A stretch of 64,000 nt of DNA from Dyella sp. AtDHG13 (GCF_003201105.1 NZ_QICJ01000018.1:1-64000); one strand, 5' to 3'; numbered from the stretch's first letter, positions 55,185 to 64,000 are shown. Translations and numbers: made by a program. Notes: generated from the letters alone by a model not told the origin.

Positions 55185-56894
55185 TCAGCCGCCATCCTCG
55201 CCCACCCAGCTCTTGACCACCTGCGCCACCTGCTTGGGGTTCTCGCTCACCATGCGGCGCGCCAGACCGATGCGTTGCTCGTAAGCCAGCTGCGGCGGCA
55301 CGCCACCGAGCTTGATGAGATCGTCGCCTTCGTCCTTGTCGTCCACGCGCACCGAAATGGTGGGCGTGCCGGGGCCGCCCGCGCCTGCCAGCGCCAGCTC
55401 CTGGCCGGGCGCCGGGCTGCGCGACAGTCCGCGCAGCAGCGGGCGCAACAGGCCGAAGGCCACCAGCAGCGCGACCAGGATGCCGGCCGCCTGCTTGATC
55501 AGGTCGAGCATGCCGGGGCGTTCCCAGAACGCCGGCGAGGGCGTGGCGACGTCGGCGCCGGGATCCTGGTGGAACGGCTGGTTGATCACGCTGACGCTGT
55601 CGCCGCGTGCCTCGCTGTAGCCCACGGCGTTGCGCGTGAGCGTGGTGAGGTGTTCCAGTTCCTGCGGCGTGAACGGCACGCTCTTGGGCGCGCCCTTGTC
55701 GCCCGCCGCGGTCTTGTTGTCCACCACCACGGCCACGGTGAGGCGCGCGAGCCGGCCCGCCGGATCACTGACGTGGCTGATGGTGCGATCGAGTTCGTAG
55801 TTGCGCGTGGCGCTGCTGCTGGTGTCGCTGGGGCCGGTGGCCTGCGCGGTGCTTGCAGCGGTCTTGCCGTTCGCGCCCTTGCCCGCGGCCGGCTTGGCCG
55901 CGGTGGGCTGGGCCACGGTGTTCGGCGGCTGGTTGCTCAGCGCGCCGGGAATGGCGCCATCGTTTGCCTCGCCCACATGCTGCTGGCTGTTGGTCTGTTC
56001 GCTGCGCAGCGCGGGGTGTTCGTGGTCGAAGGTTTCCGTGGCCTTCTCGGTCTGGCTGAAATCCAGATCCGCATACACCTGCGCGCGCACCTTGCCGGGG
56101 CCAACCAGTGGCGTGAGCAATTCTTCGATGCGCTGCGCATAGGTGTTTTCGATGCGCGTGGCCAGGCGCAGGCGCGTGTCGCCCACGGCGCTGGCGCCGG
56201 CCGGATCGGTGGTGGTGAGCAACTGGCCCTGCTGATCCACCACCGAAACCTGCTTGGGATCGAGGTTGGCCACGCTGGAAGCGACGAGATGCACGATCGC
56301 CGCCACCTGGCTCTGGTCGAGCTGGCGGCCGGGATACAACGTCACCAGCACCGATGCGCTCGCTTCCTTGTTGTCGCGGATGAATGCCGATGGCTTGGGC
56401 AGCGCCAGATGCACGCGCGCGGCGCGCACGGATTGCAGGCCCGCGATGGTGTTGCCCAGATCCGTTTCCAGCATCTGCTGGTAACGCGTGCGTTCGGCCA
56501 GATCGCTCATGCCGAACGGCGAATCGGTGCCCGGCACCGCGGTGGACGATGCGCTGCCCTGCGGCAGGCCTTGCGCGGCGAGCTTGAGGCGGATCGCCGC
56601 AAGGTCCGACGCGGGCACCATGATGGAGGTGCCATCCGCGCCCAGCGTGTACGGCGTATTGGCCGCCTGCAGCGCCTGCGTGACGGCGGCGGCGTCCTTC
56701 TGTTCAAGACCCGCATACAGCAGGCCGTAGCTCGGGCCGCGCGACCATAGCACCACGGCGACGCCCAGCGCCACCGCCGCGGCCACGCCCACCAGCAGCA
56801 GCAATTGCCGCGATGCCGGCGCGCGCGCAAGCTGTTTGAGATCCAGGCGAGAACCGGGCGATTCGTCGGTGGTCGCGAGGGCGTTATCGGCCAT
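55185..56894 (-). CDS. fliF: FliF, MS-ring protein
   Basis: A 569-residue protein with a membrane helix near 34-51 (LLLLVGVAAAVALGVAVVLW) and another near 455-475 (LIKQAAGILVALLVAFGLL). The YscJ-like periplasmic domains between them (GLLYAGLEQKDAAAVTQAL, RARVHLALPKPSAFIRD, ASVLVTLYPGRQL) form the MS ring. An Ala/Gly/Thr-rich insertion lies at about 320-365. The C-terminus binds FliG. It follows fliE by 48 bp. Confidence 0.97.
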   Translation of the reverse strand: MADNALATTDESPGSRLDLKQLARAPASRQLLLLVGVAAAVALGVAVVLWSRGPSYGLLYAGLEQKDAAAVTQALQAANTPYTLGADGTSIMVPASDLAAIRLKLAAQGLPQGSASSTAVPGTDSPFGMSDLAERTRYQQMLETDLGNTIAGLQSVRAARVHLALPKPSAFIRDNKEASASVLVTLYPGRQLDQSQVAAIVHLVASSVANLDPKQVSVVDQQGQLLTTTDPAGASAVGDTRLRLATRIENTYAQRIEELLTPLVGPGKVRAQVYADLDFSQTEKATETFDHEHPALRSEQTNSQQHVGEANDGAIPGALSNQPPNTVAQPTAAKPAAGKGANGKTAASTAQATGPSDTSSSATRNYELDRTISHVSDPAGRLARLTVAVVVDNKTAAGDKGAPKSVPFTPQELEHLTTLTRNAVGYSEARGDSVSVINQPFHQDPGADVATPSPAFWERPGMLDLIKQAAGILVALLVAFGLLRPLLRGLSRSPAPGQELALAGAGGPGTPTISVRVDDKDEGDDLIKLGGVPPQLAYEQRIGLARRMVSENPKQVAQVVKSWVGEDGG

Positions 56895-56942
56895 GAAGAC
56901 TGCTCTTGCTCTGGGGACGCAGGGGCGTCATCGTCGAACCGG

Positions 56943-57266
56943 TCAGACCGGCATGTTCATGATGTTGTTGTACGCGTCGACCAGCTTGTTCCTCACCTGG
57001 GTCAACGTGTTCAACGACAGATCGGCCTTGTTGATGGCCACCATGGTCTTGGCGAGATCGGCGCCCTCGTCGCCACGCTCGAAACTCGCCGCCTGATTGC
57101 CCGCATCGACCTGCGCATCGGCCACCGACGAGATCGACTTCTTCAGCAGGCTGGCGAAATCCGTCTGCCCCGGCGCCGCGGCGGTAAACGCCTGCTCGGT
57201 CGGCCTGGCCTGCAAGGAGAGCTGGCGCATCTGCGACAGCAGGTTGTTGACGTCGATCTGACTCAT
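56943..57266 (-). CDS. fliE: FliE, hook-basal-body adaptor protein
   Basis: A 107-residue protein with the FliE pattern: FASLLKKSISSVADAQVDAGNQAASFERGD and LAKTMVAINKADLSLNTLTQVRNKLVDAYNNIMNMPV. It joins the MS ring to the rod. It is the first gene of fliEFGHIJK, 41 bp downstream of a sigma-54-like promoter. Confidence 0.97.
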   Translation of the reverse strand: MSQIDVNNLLSQMRQLSLQARPTEQAFTAAAPGQTDFASLLKKSISSVADAQVDAGNQAASFERGDEGADLAKTMVAINKADLSLNTLTQVRNKLVDAYNNIMNMPV

Positions 57267-57306
57267 GACGGAATTCCAACGCGTAAAGAGTGCCTGGAGG
57301 TGTCAC

Positions 57307-57322
57307 TGCACAAGGCGTGCCA
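57307..57322 (-). promoter_or_regulatory. Sigma-54 promoter for the fliE operon
   Basis: The minus strand reads TGGCACGCCTTGTGCA. The -24 element TGGCACG is perfect and the GC of the -12 element is at the required ten-base distance (GTGCA against TTGCA). The predicted start is near 57296, 30 bases before the fliE ATG. FleQ is the likely activator. Confidence 0.82.
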
Positions 57323-57333
57323 TAGGGCGAGGA

Positions 57334-57520
57334 ACGAGTGAAGAGGAGTGAGAAACGAGAGAGAGCGGCCTGCTTTGTCACTCACTTCTCATTCCCTCCC
57401 CACTTCTGCCCTCAAGCCTGAAGGCTGGGCAGCGGGAGAAACGAGTGAAGAGGAGTGAGAAGTGAGAGAAGGCGTGCCGCTCTATCTCTCACTTCTCACT
57501 TCTAATTTCTCACTCCTGCT
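57334..57520. repeat. Two diverged direct repeats with a perfect 16-bp hairpin after fleQ
   Basis: ACGAGTGAAGAGGAGTGAGAA occurs at 57334-57354 and 57440-57460, about 106 bp apart, and a degenerate copy of the fleQ 3' end (GCCTGAAGGCTGGGCAGC, near 57415) follows the first as the real one (GCCTGAAGACTGGGCTGC, near 57525) follows the second. Within the right copy AGTGAGAAGTGAGAGA (57454-57469) pairs perfectly with 57485-57500. The hairpin follows the fleQ stop on the minus strand and may act as its terminator, though the U-run is poor. Confidence 0.6.
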
Positions 57521-57521
57521 C

Positions 57522-58970
<1,449 letters not shown>

Positions 58971-59261
58971 TGGTGACCCCCTGGATTGCACCTGCTTGCG
59001 TGACGACAATCCGTCGCCGTCCGCGGGGAGGAAGGAGCAAAAAGAAGGCCAGCCTGCACGTTTTTCCGACGGCTATTTGTCGGACATACCTGCCGGTGAG
59101 CGTCACCTTGGCTGAACAGTGCCGGCACGCTTCTCAGCGATGGGCCACAGATGACTGAATCCACAAGGGAAAAATGCCGCCGGGCAATGCCCGGGAAGGT
59201 GACCCTGTGCGACACCCATACGAGATGTACGTCAAAGAACGTTCGCGTCGGGTTTCCGTAT

Positions 59262-59277
59262 CGTGATAGCGATCACA
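59262..59277. promoter_or_regulatory. CRP/Clp-like site upstream of fleQ
   Basis: CGTGA-TAGCGA-TCACA fits the CRP-family pattern TGTGA-N6-TCACA at nine of ten defined positions. It lies 292 bp before the fleQ ATG, in the 333-bp gap between fleQ and the PilZ-like gene. A further inverted repeat CCGGGCAATGCCCGG lies at 59180-59194. In xanthomonads Clp (a c-di-GMP-responsive CRP homologue) controls motility, and Vfr represses fleQ in Pseudomonas; that this site works likewise is inference. Confidence 0.45.
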
Positions 59278-59303
59278 TTTGGTCTGTGAACCGCATCGGG
59301 CGT

Positions 59304-59861
59304 CTAGGAGGCCGCCGATCGGCGCTCTGCCACTTTACGTCGGTGGTGACGGAACACGAGCCGCTCAATCGCGTCACATGTGGCCTCGTCCATGGTTTCG
59401 AACGATACAAAAACGTGATCCGCATCACGCTCTTGCACGCGCCGGGCCACCAGTTCCAGCGGCAGGGCCAAGCATCCGTCGAAGTGCAACCGCACCAGCG
59501 CCTGCGCCTGCCCGGCCGGCCAGACCGACGAAGGCAACAACGCGCCAACCGCGTTGAAGCTGACAGGGAAACGCGCGGGCAGGTCGGCCCCGCGCTGCAG
59601 CAGCTGGTCCAGCATGGCCATGAGCACGTTGAGCTTGCTGTCGAGGCGCTGCATGTCCTGCGCGACGGGGTTCTCCTCGTCGGCCGGTTCGCCGCGGCGT
59701 TCGCTGAACACGGCCAGCGTCCCCAGCACGCTGAGATTGCGGTCGCGCATGGCGGCGCGCTGCAGGTCGCCCAGGGGTTCGGTCAACGCGGCGCAGCTGA
59801 CGTGAAGGCCGTCGTCGTAGGTGACCCGTTCGGAGAATGCCTGCCAGGAAGCGTCTTGCAT
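59304..59861 (-). CDS. Atypical PilZ-domain-like protein
   Basis: A 185-residue protein. The N-terminal ~65 residues include AMRDRNLSVLGTLAVFSERR; a helix with heptad leucines follows (DMQRLDSKLNVLMAMLDQLL, about 68-87); the C-terminal half is beta-rich (FPVSFNAVGALLPSSVWPAGQAQALVRLHFDGCLALPLELVARRV). The order recalls the atypical, tetramer-forming PilZ proteins of Xanthomonas, which lack the usual RxxxR c-di-GMP-binding motif; I see no such motif here. It follows fliD, fliS and fliT on the same strand and probably acts in flagellar function. Confidence 0.62.
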   Translation of the reverse strand: MQDASWQAFSERVTYDDGLHVSCAALTEPLGDLQRAAMRDRNLSVLGTLAVFSERRGEPADEENPVAQDMQRLDSKLNVLMAMLDQLLQRGADLPARFPVSFNAVGALLPSSVWPAGQAQALVRLHFDGCLALPLELVARRVQERDADHVFVSFETMDEATCDAIERLVFRHHRRKVAERRSAAS

Positions 59862-59935
59862 GATGTCCTCGTCACTGGCCGCCCCGATGGCGGCCGCACG
59901 GGATTATGCGCGCGCGTGCCTTACCCGGCGCCGTT

Positions 59936-60229
59936 TTATTCGGCGCCAGCGTGGAGATAGGCGCTGAGCGCGCGATGGCGGTGCTGGTGGTCTTCCATGT
60001 CCGCACCCAGGCGATCGCGCTGGCGGCGGGCCAGTTCGCGCACCTGTTCGGTGAGCGCCAGCAGTTGCTTGAACAGCGGCAGCGCGCCCGGTTCCGTGAT
60101 GGAAAGCGCGGCGAGCTGGCGGCTGCGCTCGGCTTCCAGCGCGGCCACGGCGTCCCAGTCGCCCGCGCGGGCGGCGGCGACCATGCGTTCGCTCATGTCC
60201 AGCAGGGCGGCATGCACGGCGTGCTCCAC
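59936..60229 (-). CDS. fliT: FliT-like flagellar chaperone
   Basis: A 97-residue, helical protein (ALLDMSERMVAAARAGDWDAVAALEAERSRQLAAL, LLALTEQVRELARRQRDRLGADM). Size, helical make-up and position right after fliS fit FliT, the export chaperone of the filament cap protein FliD. The start is a GTG at 60229, two bases after the fliS stop, with no strong ribosome-binding site, so it is likely translated by coupling. Confidence 0.78.
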   Translation of the reverse strand: MEHAVHAALLDMSERMVAAARAGDWDAVAALEAERSRQLAALSITEPGALPLFKQLLALTEQVRELARRQRDRLGADMEDHQHRHRALSAYLHAGAE

Positions 60230-60231
60230 GC

Positions 60232-60663
60232 TCAGGCCGCCGCGCTGGGCGTGCGCGGCTGCGACGCCAGGAATTCGTCACGGATCTGGCGCCAGGCATC
60301 GCGCACCGGCGTGAGCAGGTCCACCACTTCGTCGATGGCGCGCTCGTCGTTGTTGAGCTGAGCGTGCAGCAGGCGGCGGCTGGCGTAGTCGTACAGCGCA
60401 TCGAGCCGGCCCGCGAGCTGACCGCCCTGCGCGTGGTCCAGGCTGCCGCGCAGTTCGCCGATGATGGCGTGCGCGCGGCTGAAATGCGTGCCCTTGGCCG
60501 GCACGTCGCCGCGACGGATCGCGCCGCGCGCCTGGTTGATGCGCTCGATCACGCCGTCGAACAGCATGCCGGTCAGCTGGTGACGGTCGGCGCCTTCCAC
60601 GCTGCCGCGTGCGCTGGTTTCCTGATAGAGCGCGCTGGCGTTGCGCATATAGCCGTAAGTCAT
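60232..60663 (-). CDS. fliS: FliS, flagellin export chaperone
   Basis: A 143-residue protein with the FliS signature YQETSARGSVEGADRHQLTGMLFDGVIERINQARGAI and HFSRAHAIIGELRGSLD. It keeps flagellin (FliC, 62384-63814) unfolded before export. It lies 16 bp after fliD. The Ala-rich C-terminus is slightly longer than usual. Confidence 0.95.
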   Translation of the reverse strand: MTYGYMRNASALYQETSARGSVEGADRHQLTGMLFDGVIERINQARGAIRRGDVPAKGTHFSRAHAIIGELRGSLDHAQGGQLAGRLDALYDYASRRLLHAQLNNDERAIDEVVDLLTPVRDAWRQIRDEFLASQPRTPSAAA

Positions 60664-60679
60664 GATCGCTTCCCCGCGT

Positions 60680-62188
60680 TCAGTTCTTCGAGCTGTTGGA
60701 GTTGTTGAGCTGCGCCAGCGCCGTGGTGAGGTAGGAGCTGGTGTTGTTGAGCGAGGACATCAGCGTATCCAGCGCCGTGTACTGCTGCTGCAACTGGGTC
60801 TGGTAGGTCGCCATGCGGTTGTTCAGCGCGGTCTGCTGCTGGCTCAGCTGCGTCAACGTGTTGTTGAGGCTGTCCATGCGCGAGCCGATGATGCCGCCCG
60901 AGACCGTGTACGCGCTGATCGCGGTGTTGAGGTTGGTGGCGTAGCCGTTGCTGCCGACCAAGAGATTCTTCACCGCCGACGGGTTGCTCTGGAAGGCGCT
61001 GGCCAGCTTCTGCGTGTCCAGCGCCAGCGTGCCGTCCGCGTTGCGCGTGATGCCCAGGTTGGCGAGCGTGCCGATGCTGTTGCCCTTCACCGAACCGCTC
61101 AGCACGTTGGCGATGGAGCGCTGCACCGAAGTGAGCGTGGTGTCGCCCAGCAGCACGCCGGCCGCGCCGGTGCTGGTGTCGTAGCTGGACAGCGACGACA
61201 CCGTGGTGGCGTAGCTGTTGTAGGCGTCGACCAGGCCCTGGATGGCATTGGTGGCGGCGGTGTTGTCCTGCGCCACCGTCAAGGTGTTGGTGCCCGTGCC
61301 GGTGAGGTTGAGCGTGACGCCGTCCATCATGCCGGTGACGGTGTTCGTCGCGCTGGTGACGGCAATGCCGTCCACGGTGAGCTTGGCGTCCTGCGCCTCG
61401 TTGCTGCCCGCGGTGTTCAGCGTGTTGGCGAGGTCAGTCAGGCCGCTGCTGCTGGTGGCGTCGGCCGAAATGGTGAAGGCGTTGGCCACGCCGGTCTTGC
61501 TGGAGCTCAGCATCAGCTGCTGGCCGTTCACGCCGTTGACGATGGTGGCGGTCACGCCCGGGTTGGAGCTGGAGCTGTTGATCGCCGTGGCGATGTTCGC
61601 CAGCGTGTCCGTGGCGGACACCGCCACGTTCATCGTGTTGGAACCCACCGTGATATTCAGCGTGCCCGGCCCCACCGCCGTGCCGGAGGCCACCGCGCTG
61701 CTGGCGCGCTTCTGCGCCGTGGCCAGCTGGCTCACCGCAATGGTGTACGAGCCCGGCTGCGCGCTCGACATGGTGGTGGCCGTGCCGATGCTGCTGCTGG
61801 AACCCTGCGGCGTCAGGCTGGCGGTGTAGCTGCTGAAGGTGTTGACCGAGGTCAGCGTGGCCAGCGCGGTCTGGATGCCGCCCAGCGCGGAGTTCAGCGA
61901 CGACAGCCCGGTCAGCAGGTTGTTGGTCTGCGTGGTGCGCGTGGTGATCTGCTGCTGCGAGGCCGCCTTGCGCGCGTTCACCAGCGCGGTGACGATGGAG
62001 TTCACGTCCAGGCCCGAACCGATGCCCGCGGCGCTGATGCTGCCGCTGGCCGAACTGCTCGTGGAGGAGCTGCTGGAACTGCTGGACGACGTGCCGGAGG
62101 TCGAGCTGCTCGAACCGGTGGAGCTCGCCGTGAGCTGGTTGAGCAAGCTGCTGAGGCTGCTGCCGCTGGTGCTGCTGGTGGTCGTCAT
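60680..62188 (-). CDS. fliD: FliD, filament cap protein
   Basis: A 502-residue protein. After a Ser/Thr-rich N-terminus with a long Ser run (about 22-50) it has the FliD N-terminal domain (GIGSGLDVNSIVTALVNARKA, VSQLATAQKRAS), and the C-terminal domain (LANLGITRNADGTLALDTQKLASAF, LTQLSQQQTALNNRMATYQTQLQQQYTALDTLMSSLN). It caps the growing filament. The N-terminal Ser tract makes it longer at that end than most FliD proteins, which begin near the conserved GIGSGLDV. Confidence 0.95.
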   Translation of the reverse strand: MTTTSSTSGSSLSSLLNQLTASSTGSSSSTSGTSSSSSSSSSTSSSASGSISAAGIGSGLDVNSIVTALVNARKAASQQQITTRTTQTNNLLTGLSSLNSALGGIQTALATLTSVNTFSSYTASLTPQGSSSSIGTATTMSSAQPGSYTIAVSQLATAQKRASSAVASGTAVGPGTLNITVGSNTMNVAVSATDTLANIATAINSSSSNPGVTATIVNGVNGQQLMLSSSKTGVANAFTISADATSSSGLTDLANTLNTAGSNEAQDAKLTVDGIAVTSATNTVTGMMDGVTLNLTGTGTNTLTVAQDNTAATNAIQGLVDAYNSYATTVSSLSSYDTSTGAAGVLLGDTTLTSVQRSIANVLSGSVKGNSIGTLANLGITRNADGTLALDTQKLASAFQSNPSAVKNLLVGSNGYATNLNTAISAYTVSGGIIGSRMDSLNNTLTQLSQQQTALNNRMATYQTQLQQQYTALDTLMSSLNNTSSYLTTALAQLNNSNSSKN

Positions 62189-62245
62189 CGCGAGGCCTTG
62201 TCCATTTCCCGAAGTGATCCCGCCGAGGCGGGAGGTTTCGAGCCC

Positions 62246-62279
62246 CCGGCAAAGACCTCACGCATGAGGGCTTTGCCGG
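62246..62279. other. Strong inverted repeat in the fliC-fliD gap
   Basis: CCGGCAAAG-A-CCTC and GAGG-G-CTTTGCCGG face each other around ACGCAT. The pairing continues outward imperfectly (GGTTTCGAGCCC against GAAGCTCCCGAAAC), giving arms of over 20 bases. It lies 58 bp before the fliD start, so it may fold in the fliD leader and limit read-through from fliC or protect the message. Confidence 0.6.
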
Positions 62280-62343
62280 AAGCTCCCGAAACACCGGGCG
62301 GGCTGCGCGAAGCAACCCACCCGGCGGTACATCCGGCCGAGGT

Positions 62344-62369
62344 GGACGCGGCCCGGGAGAGCCGCGTCC
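62344..62369 (-). terminator. Hairpin downstream of fliC
   Basis: GGACGCGGC and GCCGCGTCC pair around eight bases, 15 bp after the fliC stop on the minus strand. The stem is strong, but there is no U-tract, so termination would be partial or factor-aided. Confidence 0.4.
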
Positions 62370-62383
62370 TGGCCTCGAGTCCG

Positions 62384-63814
62384 TTACTGCAACAGCTTGA
62401 GCACCTGCTGCGGGTTGGAGTTGGCCTGGGCCAGCACCGAGATACCCGCCTGCTGGAGCACCTGCGCCTTGCTGAGGTTGGCCGTCTCGGCCGCGAAGTC
62501 CGCGTCGCGGATGGTCGACTGCGAGGCCTGCAGGTTGGTGGTCTGCGCGGCCACCGTGGAGATCGTCGACTGGAAGCGGTTCTGCACCGCACCCAGCTGG
62601 GCAGCGAAGTCGCTGACCGTCTTCAGCGCCACGTCCACGCGGGAGATCAGGTCGTTGGCCGAATCCACCGTCGACACGCTGCCGTTCGCCAGCGAACCGC
62701 CCGACGTGGCCGCCGTGCCCTGGGTGTAGGCCGTGCCGGCATTGACGTCCTTCGCCGCGGCGCCGATCACCTGGCCCTTGGCGTCGCCCACGTTCAGCGC
62801 GCCGGCGGAGTAGAAGTTGATGCCGTTGCCCGCACCGTTCACCGCGGCGCTCACGCCCGTGATGCCGGCGGCGTTGATGGCGTCGGACACGTCCTGCAGG
62901 CTCTTGGCGCTGCTCAGGTCGATGGCCGTGCCATTGATGGTCAGGCCTTCCTTCGACAGGTCGCCGGTGGAGGACACCGCCGCGGTCGAGGCGCCGTTGC
63001 CGCTGGCCGCCACCGTGGCCGGCAGGCCGAGCGTGGTGGCCGCGGCGCCGCCGAAGTCGATGGCGTTGGTGGCCGAACCGTTGGTGATCTTCAGCTCGCC
63101 CGTGGTGCTGTCCACCGTGGCGATGGAGCTGCCGGCCGCCGTGTTGATGGCGTTGGCCAGGTCGCTCACCGTGTGGTACGTGCCCGCGGCGACGTTGGTG
63201 GTGGTGGTGCCGCCGTCGGTGGAGACGGTCAGGCCGCCCGCGGCGATGGTGATGCCCTTGAACGCGTTGCTGATGTCGCCCGAGGACACTTCCGACACCT
63301 TGCCCATGGCGCTCGCCTTGACGCTGGTGCCCAGGCTGACCGAGATGGTCTGGCCGACGTTGGCGCCGATCTGGAAGCTCTTGGTCTGCATGGAGCCGTC
63401 CAGCACGTTCGAGCCGTTGAACGTGGTCTGGTTGGCGATGCGGGTGATTTCCGCCAGGCGCTGCTGCACTTCCTGGTCGATCGAGGAACGGTCGGCGTCG
63501 GTGTAGGTGCCGTTGGCCGACTGCACCGCGAGGTCACGGATGGCCTGCAGGTTGGCGGTGACCTGGTCCAGCGCGGAACCGGCGGTCTGCGCCAGGTTGA
63601 TCGCGTCCGAGGCGTTGGAGCTGGCCTGGCTCAGGCCGCCGATCTGCGTGGTGTAGCGCTGCGAGATCGCGAAGCCGGCGGCGTTATCGGCGGCGCTGTT
63701 GATCTTCATACCCGAGGACAGACGCTGCGTGGCCTGCGACAGCGCGCTCTGCGACTTGGTCAGGTTGTTCTGCGCGTTCAGCGACGAGATGTTGGTGTTG
63801 ATAACGAGAGACAT
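62384..63814 (-). CDS. fliC: FliC, flagellin
   Basis: A 476-residue flagellin. The conserved D0/D1 N-terminus (SLVINTNISSLNAQNNLTKSQ, LSSGMKINSAADNAAGFAIS, NGTYTDADRSSIDQEVQQRLAEI) and C-terminus (TISTVAAQTTNLQASQSTIRDADFAAETANLSKAQVLQQAGISVLAQANSNPQQVLKLLQ) flank a Gly/Ala/Ser/Thr-rich variable centre (about 170-400). GGAGA precedes the ATG at 63814. The gene stands alone behind a sigma-28-like promoter. It is the filament subunit; only one flagellin gene is seen in the window. Confidence 0.98.
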   Translation of the reverse strand: MSLVINTNISSLNAQNNLTKSQSALSQATQRLSSGMKINSAADNAAGFAISQRYTTQIGGLSQASSNASDAINLAQTAGSALDQVTANLQAIRDLAVQSANGTYTDADRSSIDQEVQQRLAEITRIANQTTFNGSNVLDGSMQTKSFQIGANVGQTISVSLGTSVKASAMGKVSEVSSGDISNAFKGITIAAGGLTVSTDGGTTTTNVAAGTYHTVSDLANAINTAAGSSIATVDSTTGELKITNGSATNAIDFGGAAATTLGLPATVAASGNGASTAAVSSTGDLSKEGLTINGTAIDLSSAKSLQDVSDAINAAGITGVSAAVNGAGNGINFYSAGALNVGDAKGQVIGAAAKDVNAGTAYTQGTAATSGGSLANGSVSTVDSANDLISRVDVALKTVSDFAAQLGAVQNRFQSTISTVAAQTTNLQASQSTIRDADFAAETANLSKAQVLQQAGISVLAQANSNPQQVLKLLQ

Positions 63815-63909
63815 GGAATTTCTCCTGCGTAACCGGTGACCGGTTGAATGGGCGTTGTTCGTGCCGGCGACCAGGCTCCGTTCGTGGGATGCCATCCGCC
63901 TCAGTGACT

Positions 63910-63936
63910 TTTTCGACCCTGCCCGGGATTACTTGA
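63910..63936 (-). promoter_or_regulatory. Sigma-28-like promoter for fliC
   Basis: The minus strand reads TCAAGTAA, 11 bases, GTCGAAAA. Spacing is exact and 11 of 16 positions match the FliA consensus; TCAAG is also the -35 of the promoter at 25869. The predicted start is near 63903, giving a leader of about 90 bases. An alternative is a weaker GG-N10-GC (sigma-54-like) pattern near 63860-63875. Confidence 0.6.
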
Positions 63937-64000
63937 GCCACTTTTGCCGCCAATCCGTGATGGAGCGCACTGGACAAGGGTTCGCCACCCGTTCCGCCAC
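63937..64000. other. Window end, no gene seen
   Basis: The last 64 bases lie upstream of the fliC promoter. No start codon with a ribosome-binding site or recognisable frame is seen; the neighbouring flagellar gene is outside the window. Confidence 0.4.

Noticed and set aside
56882-56889. TTATCGGC at the start of fliF as a sigma-28 -10 element
   Set aside because: It is the reverse complement of the first FliF codons and lacks a -35 at 11 bases; coincidence.
60662-63832. Plus-strand open frame spanning fliD and fliC in antisense
   Set aside because: It crosses two well-supported genes and their intergenic hairpins; it is Gly/Arg/Ala-rich with no recognisable domain.

Overview
The window is about 66-68% GC and is dominated by a polar-flagellum and chemotaxis island, almost entirely on the minus strand. 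FlhF/FlhG/FleQ control, MotC/MotD-type stator genes beside cheA, TonB-receptor carbohydrate loci and abundant GTCATTCCCGC and GGGAATC dispersed repeats all suggest a gammaproteobacterium of the Lysobacterales (Xanthomonadales). Rhodanobacteraceae (Dyella/Luteibacter-like) is my best guess, inferred from style and not from a marker gene.

Layout. (1) 1-1043: the start of a cut-off small gene, then a tandem array of about 106-bp palindromic units. (2) 1044-14096: a sulfotransferase and an amino-sugar locus, transcribed right to left as glucokinase, GH20 beta-hexosaminidase, TonB receptor, APC permease, GH2 exo-beta-D-glucosaminidase and LacI regulator. A perfect 16-bp operator-like palindrome lies before the glucokinase gene. 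(3) 14247-25829: a second chemotaxis operon, STAS-cheY-cheA-mcp-cheW-mcp-cheR-cheD-cheB-short mcp-STAS, read leftward from a near-consensus sigma-28 promoter and closed by a hairpin terminator. (4) 25869-27363: a divergent plus-strand pair with its own sigma-28 promoter, coding for a FliK-like protein and a free-standing FlhB C-terminal domain. (5) 27748-32105: two outer-membrane proteins of unknown role and an AI-2E-family permease with an extra C-terminal domain. (6) 32212-41033: flhF-flhG-fliA-cheY-cheZ-cheA-motC-motD-cheW. (7) 41254-48867: fliLMNOPQR-flhBA behind a sigma-54 promoter. (8) 50417-57266: fliEFGHIJK behind a second sigma-54 promoter. (9) 57522-63936: fleQ, a PilZ-like gene, fliT, fliS, fliD, and fliC with a sigma-28-like promoter.

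How it works together. FleQ with sigma-54 should switch on the basal-body and export operons. FlhF and FlhG set pole and number. FliA then drives late genes: flagellin, the second chemotaxis operon and the FliK-like/FlhB-C pair. CheA-CheY-CheZ signalling acts on the FliM/FliN switch. The only cheR, cheB and cheD in the window are in the second chemotaxis operon.

I see no tRNA, rRNA, insertion sequence, phage or CRISPR array. The most unusual items are the divergent sigma-28 promoters with the FliK-like/FlhB-C pair, three exact-length peptide repeats in the CheA linker that resemble the CheZ tail, a palindromic repeat region of about 1.2 kb between fliL and fliK, and a 33-bp terminal-inverted-repeat element between flhA and flhF.
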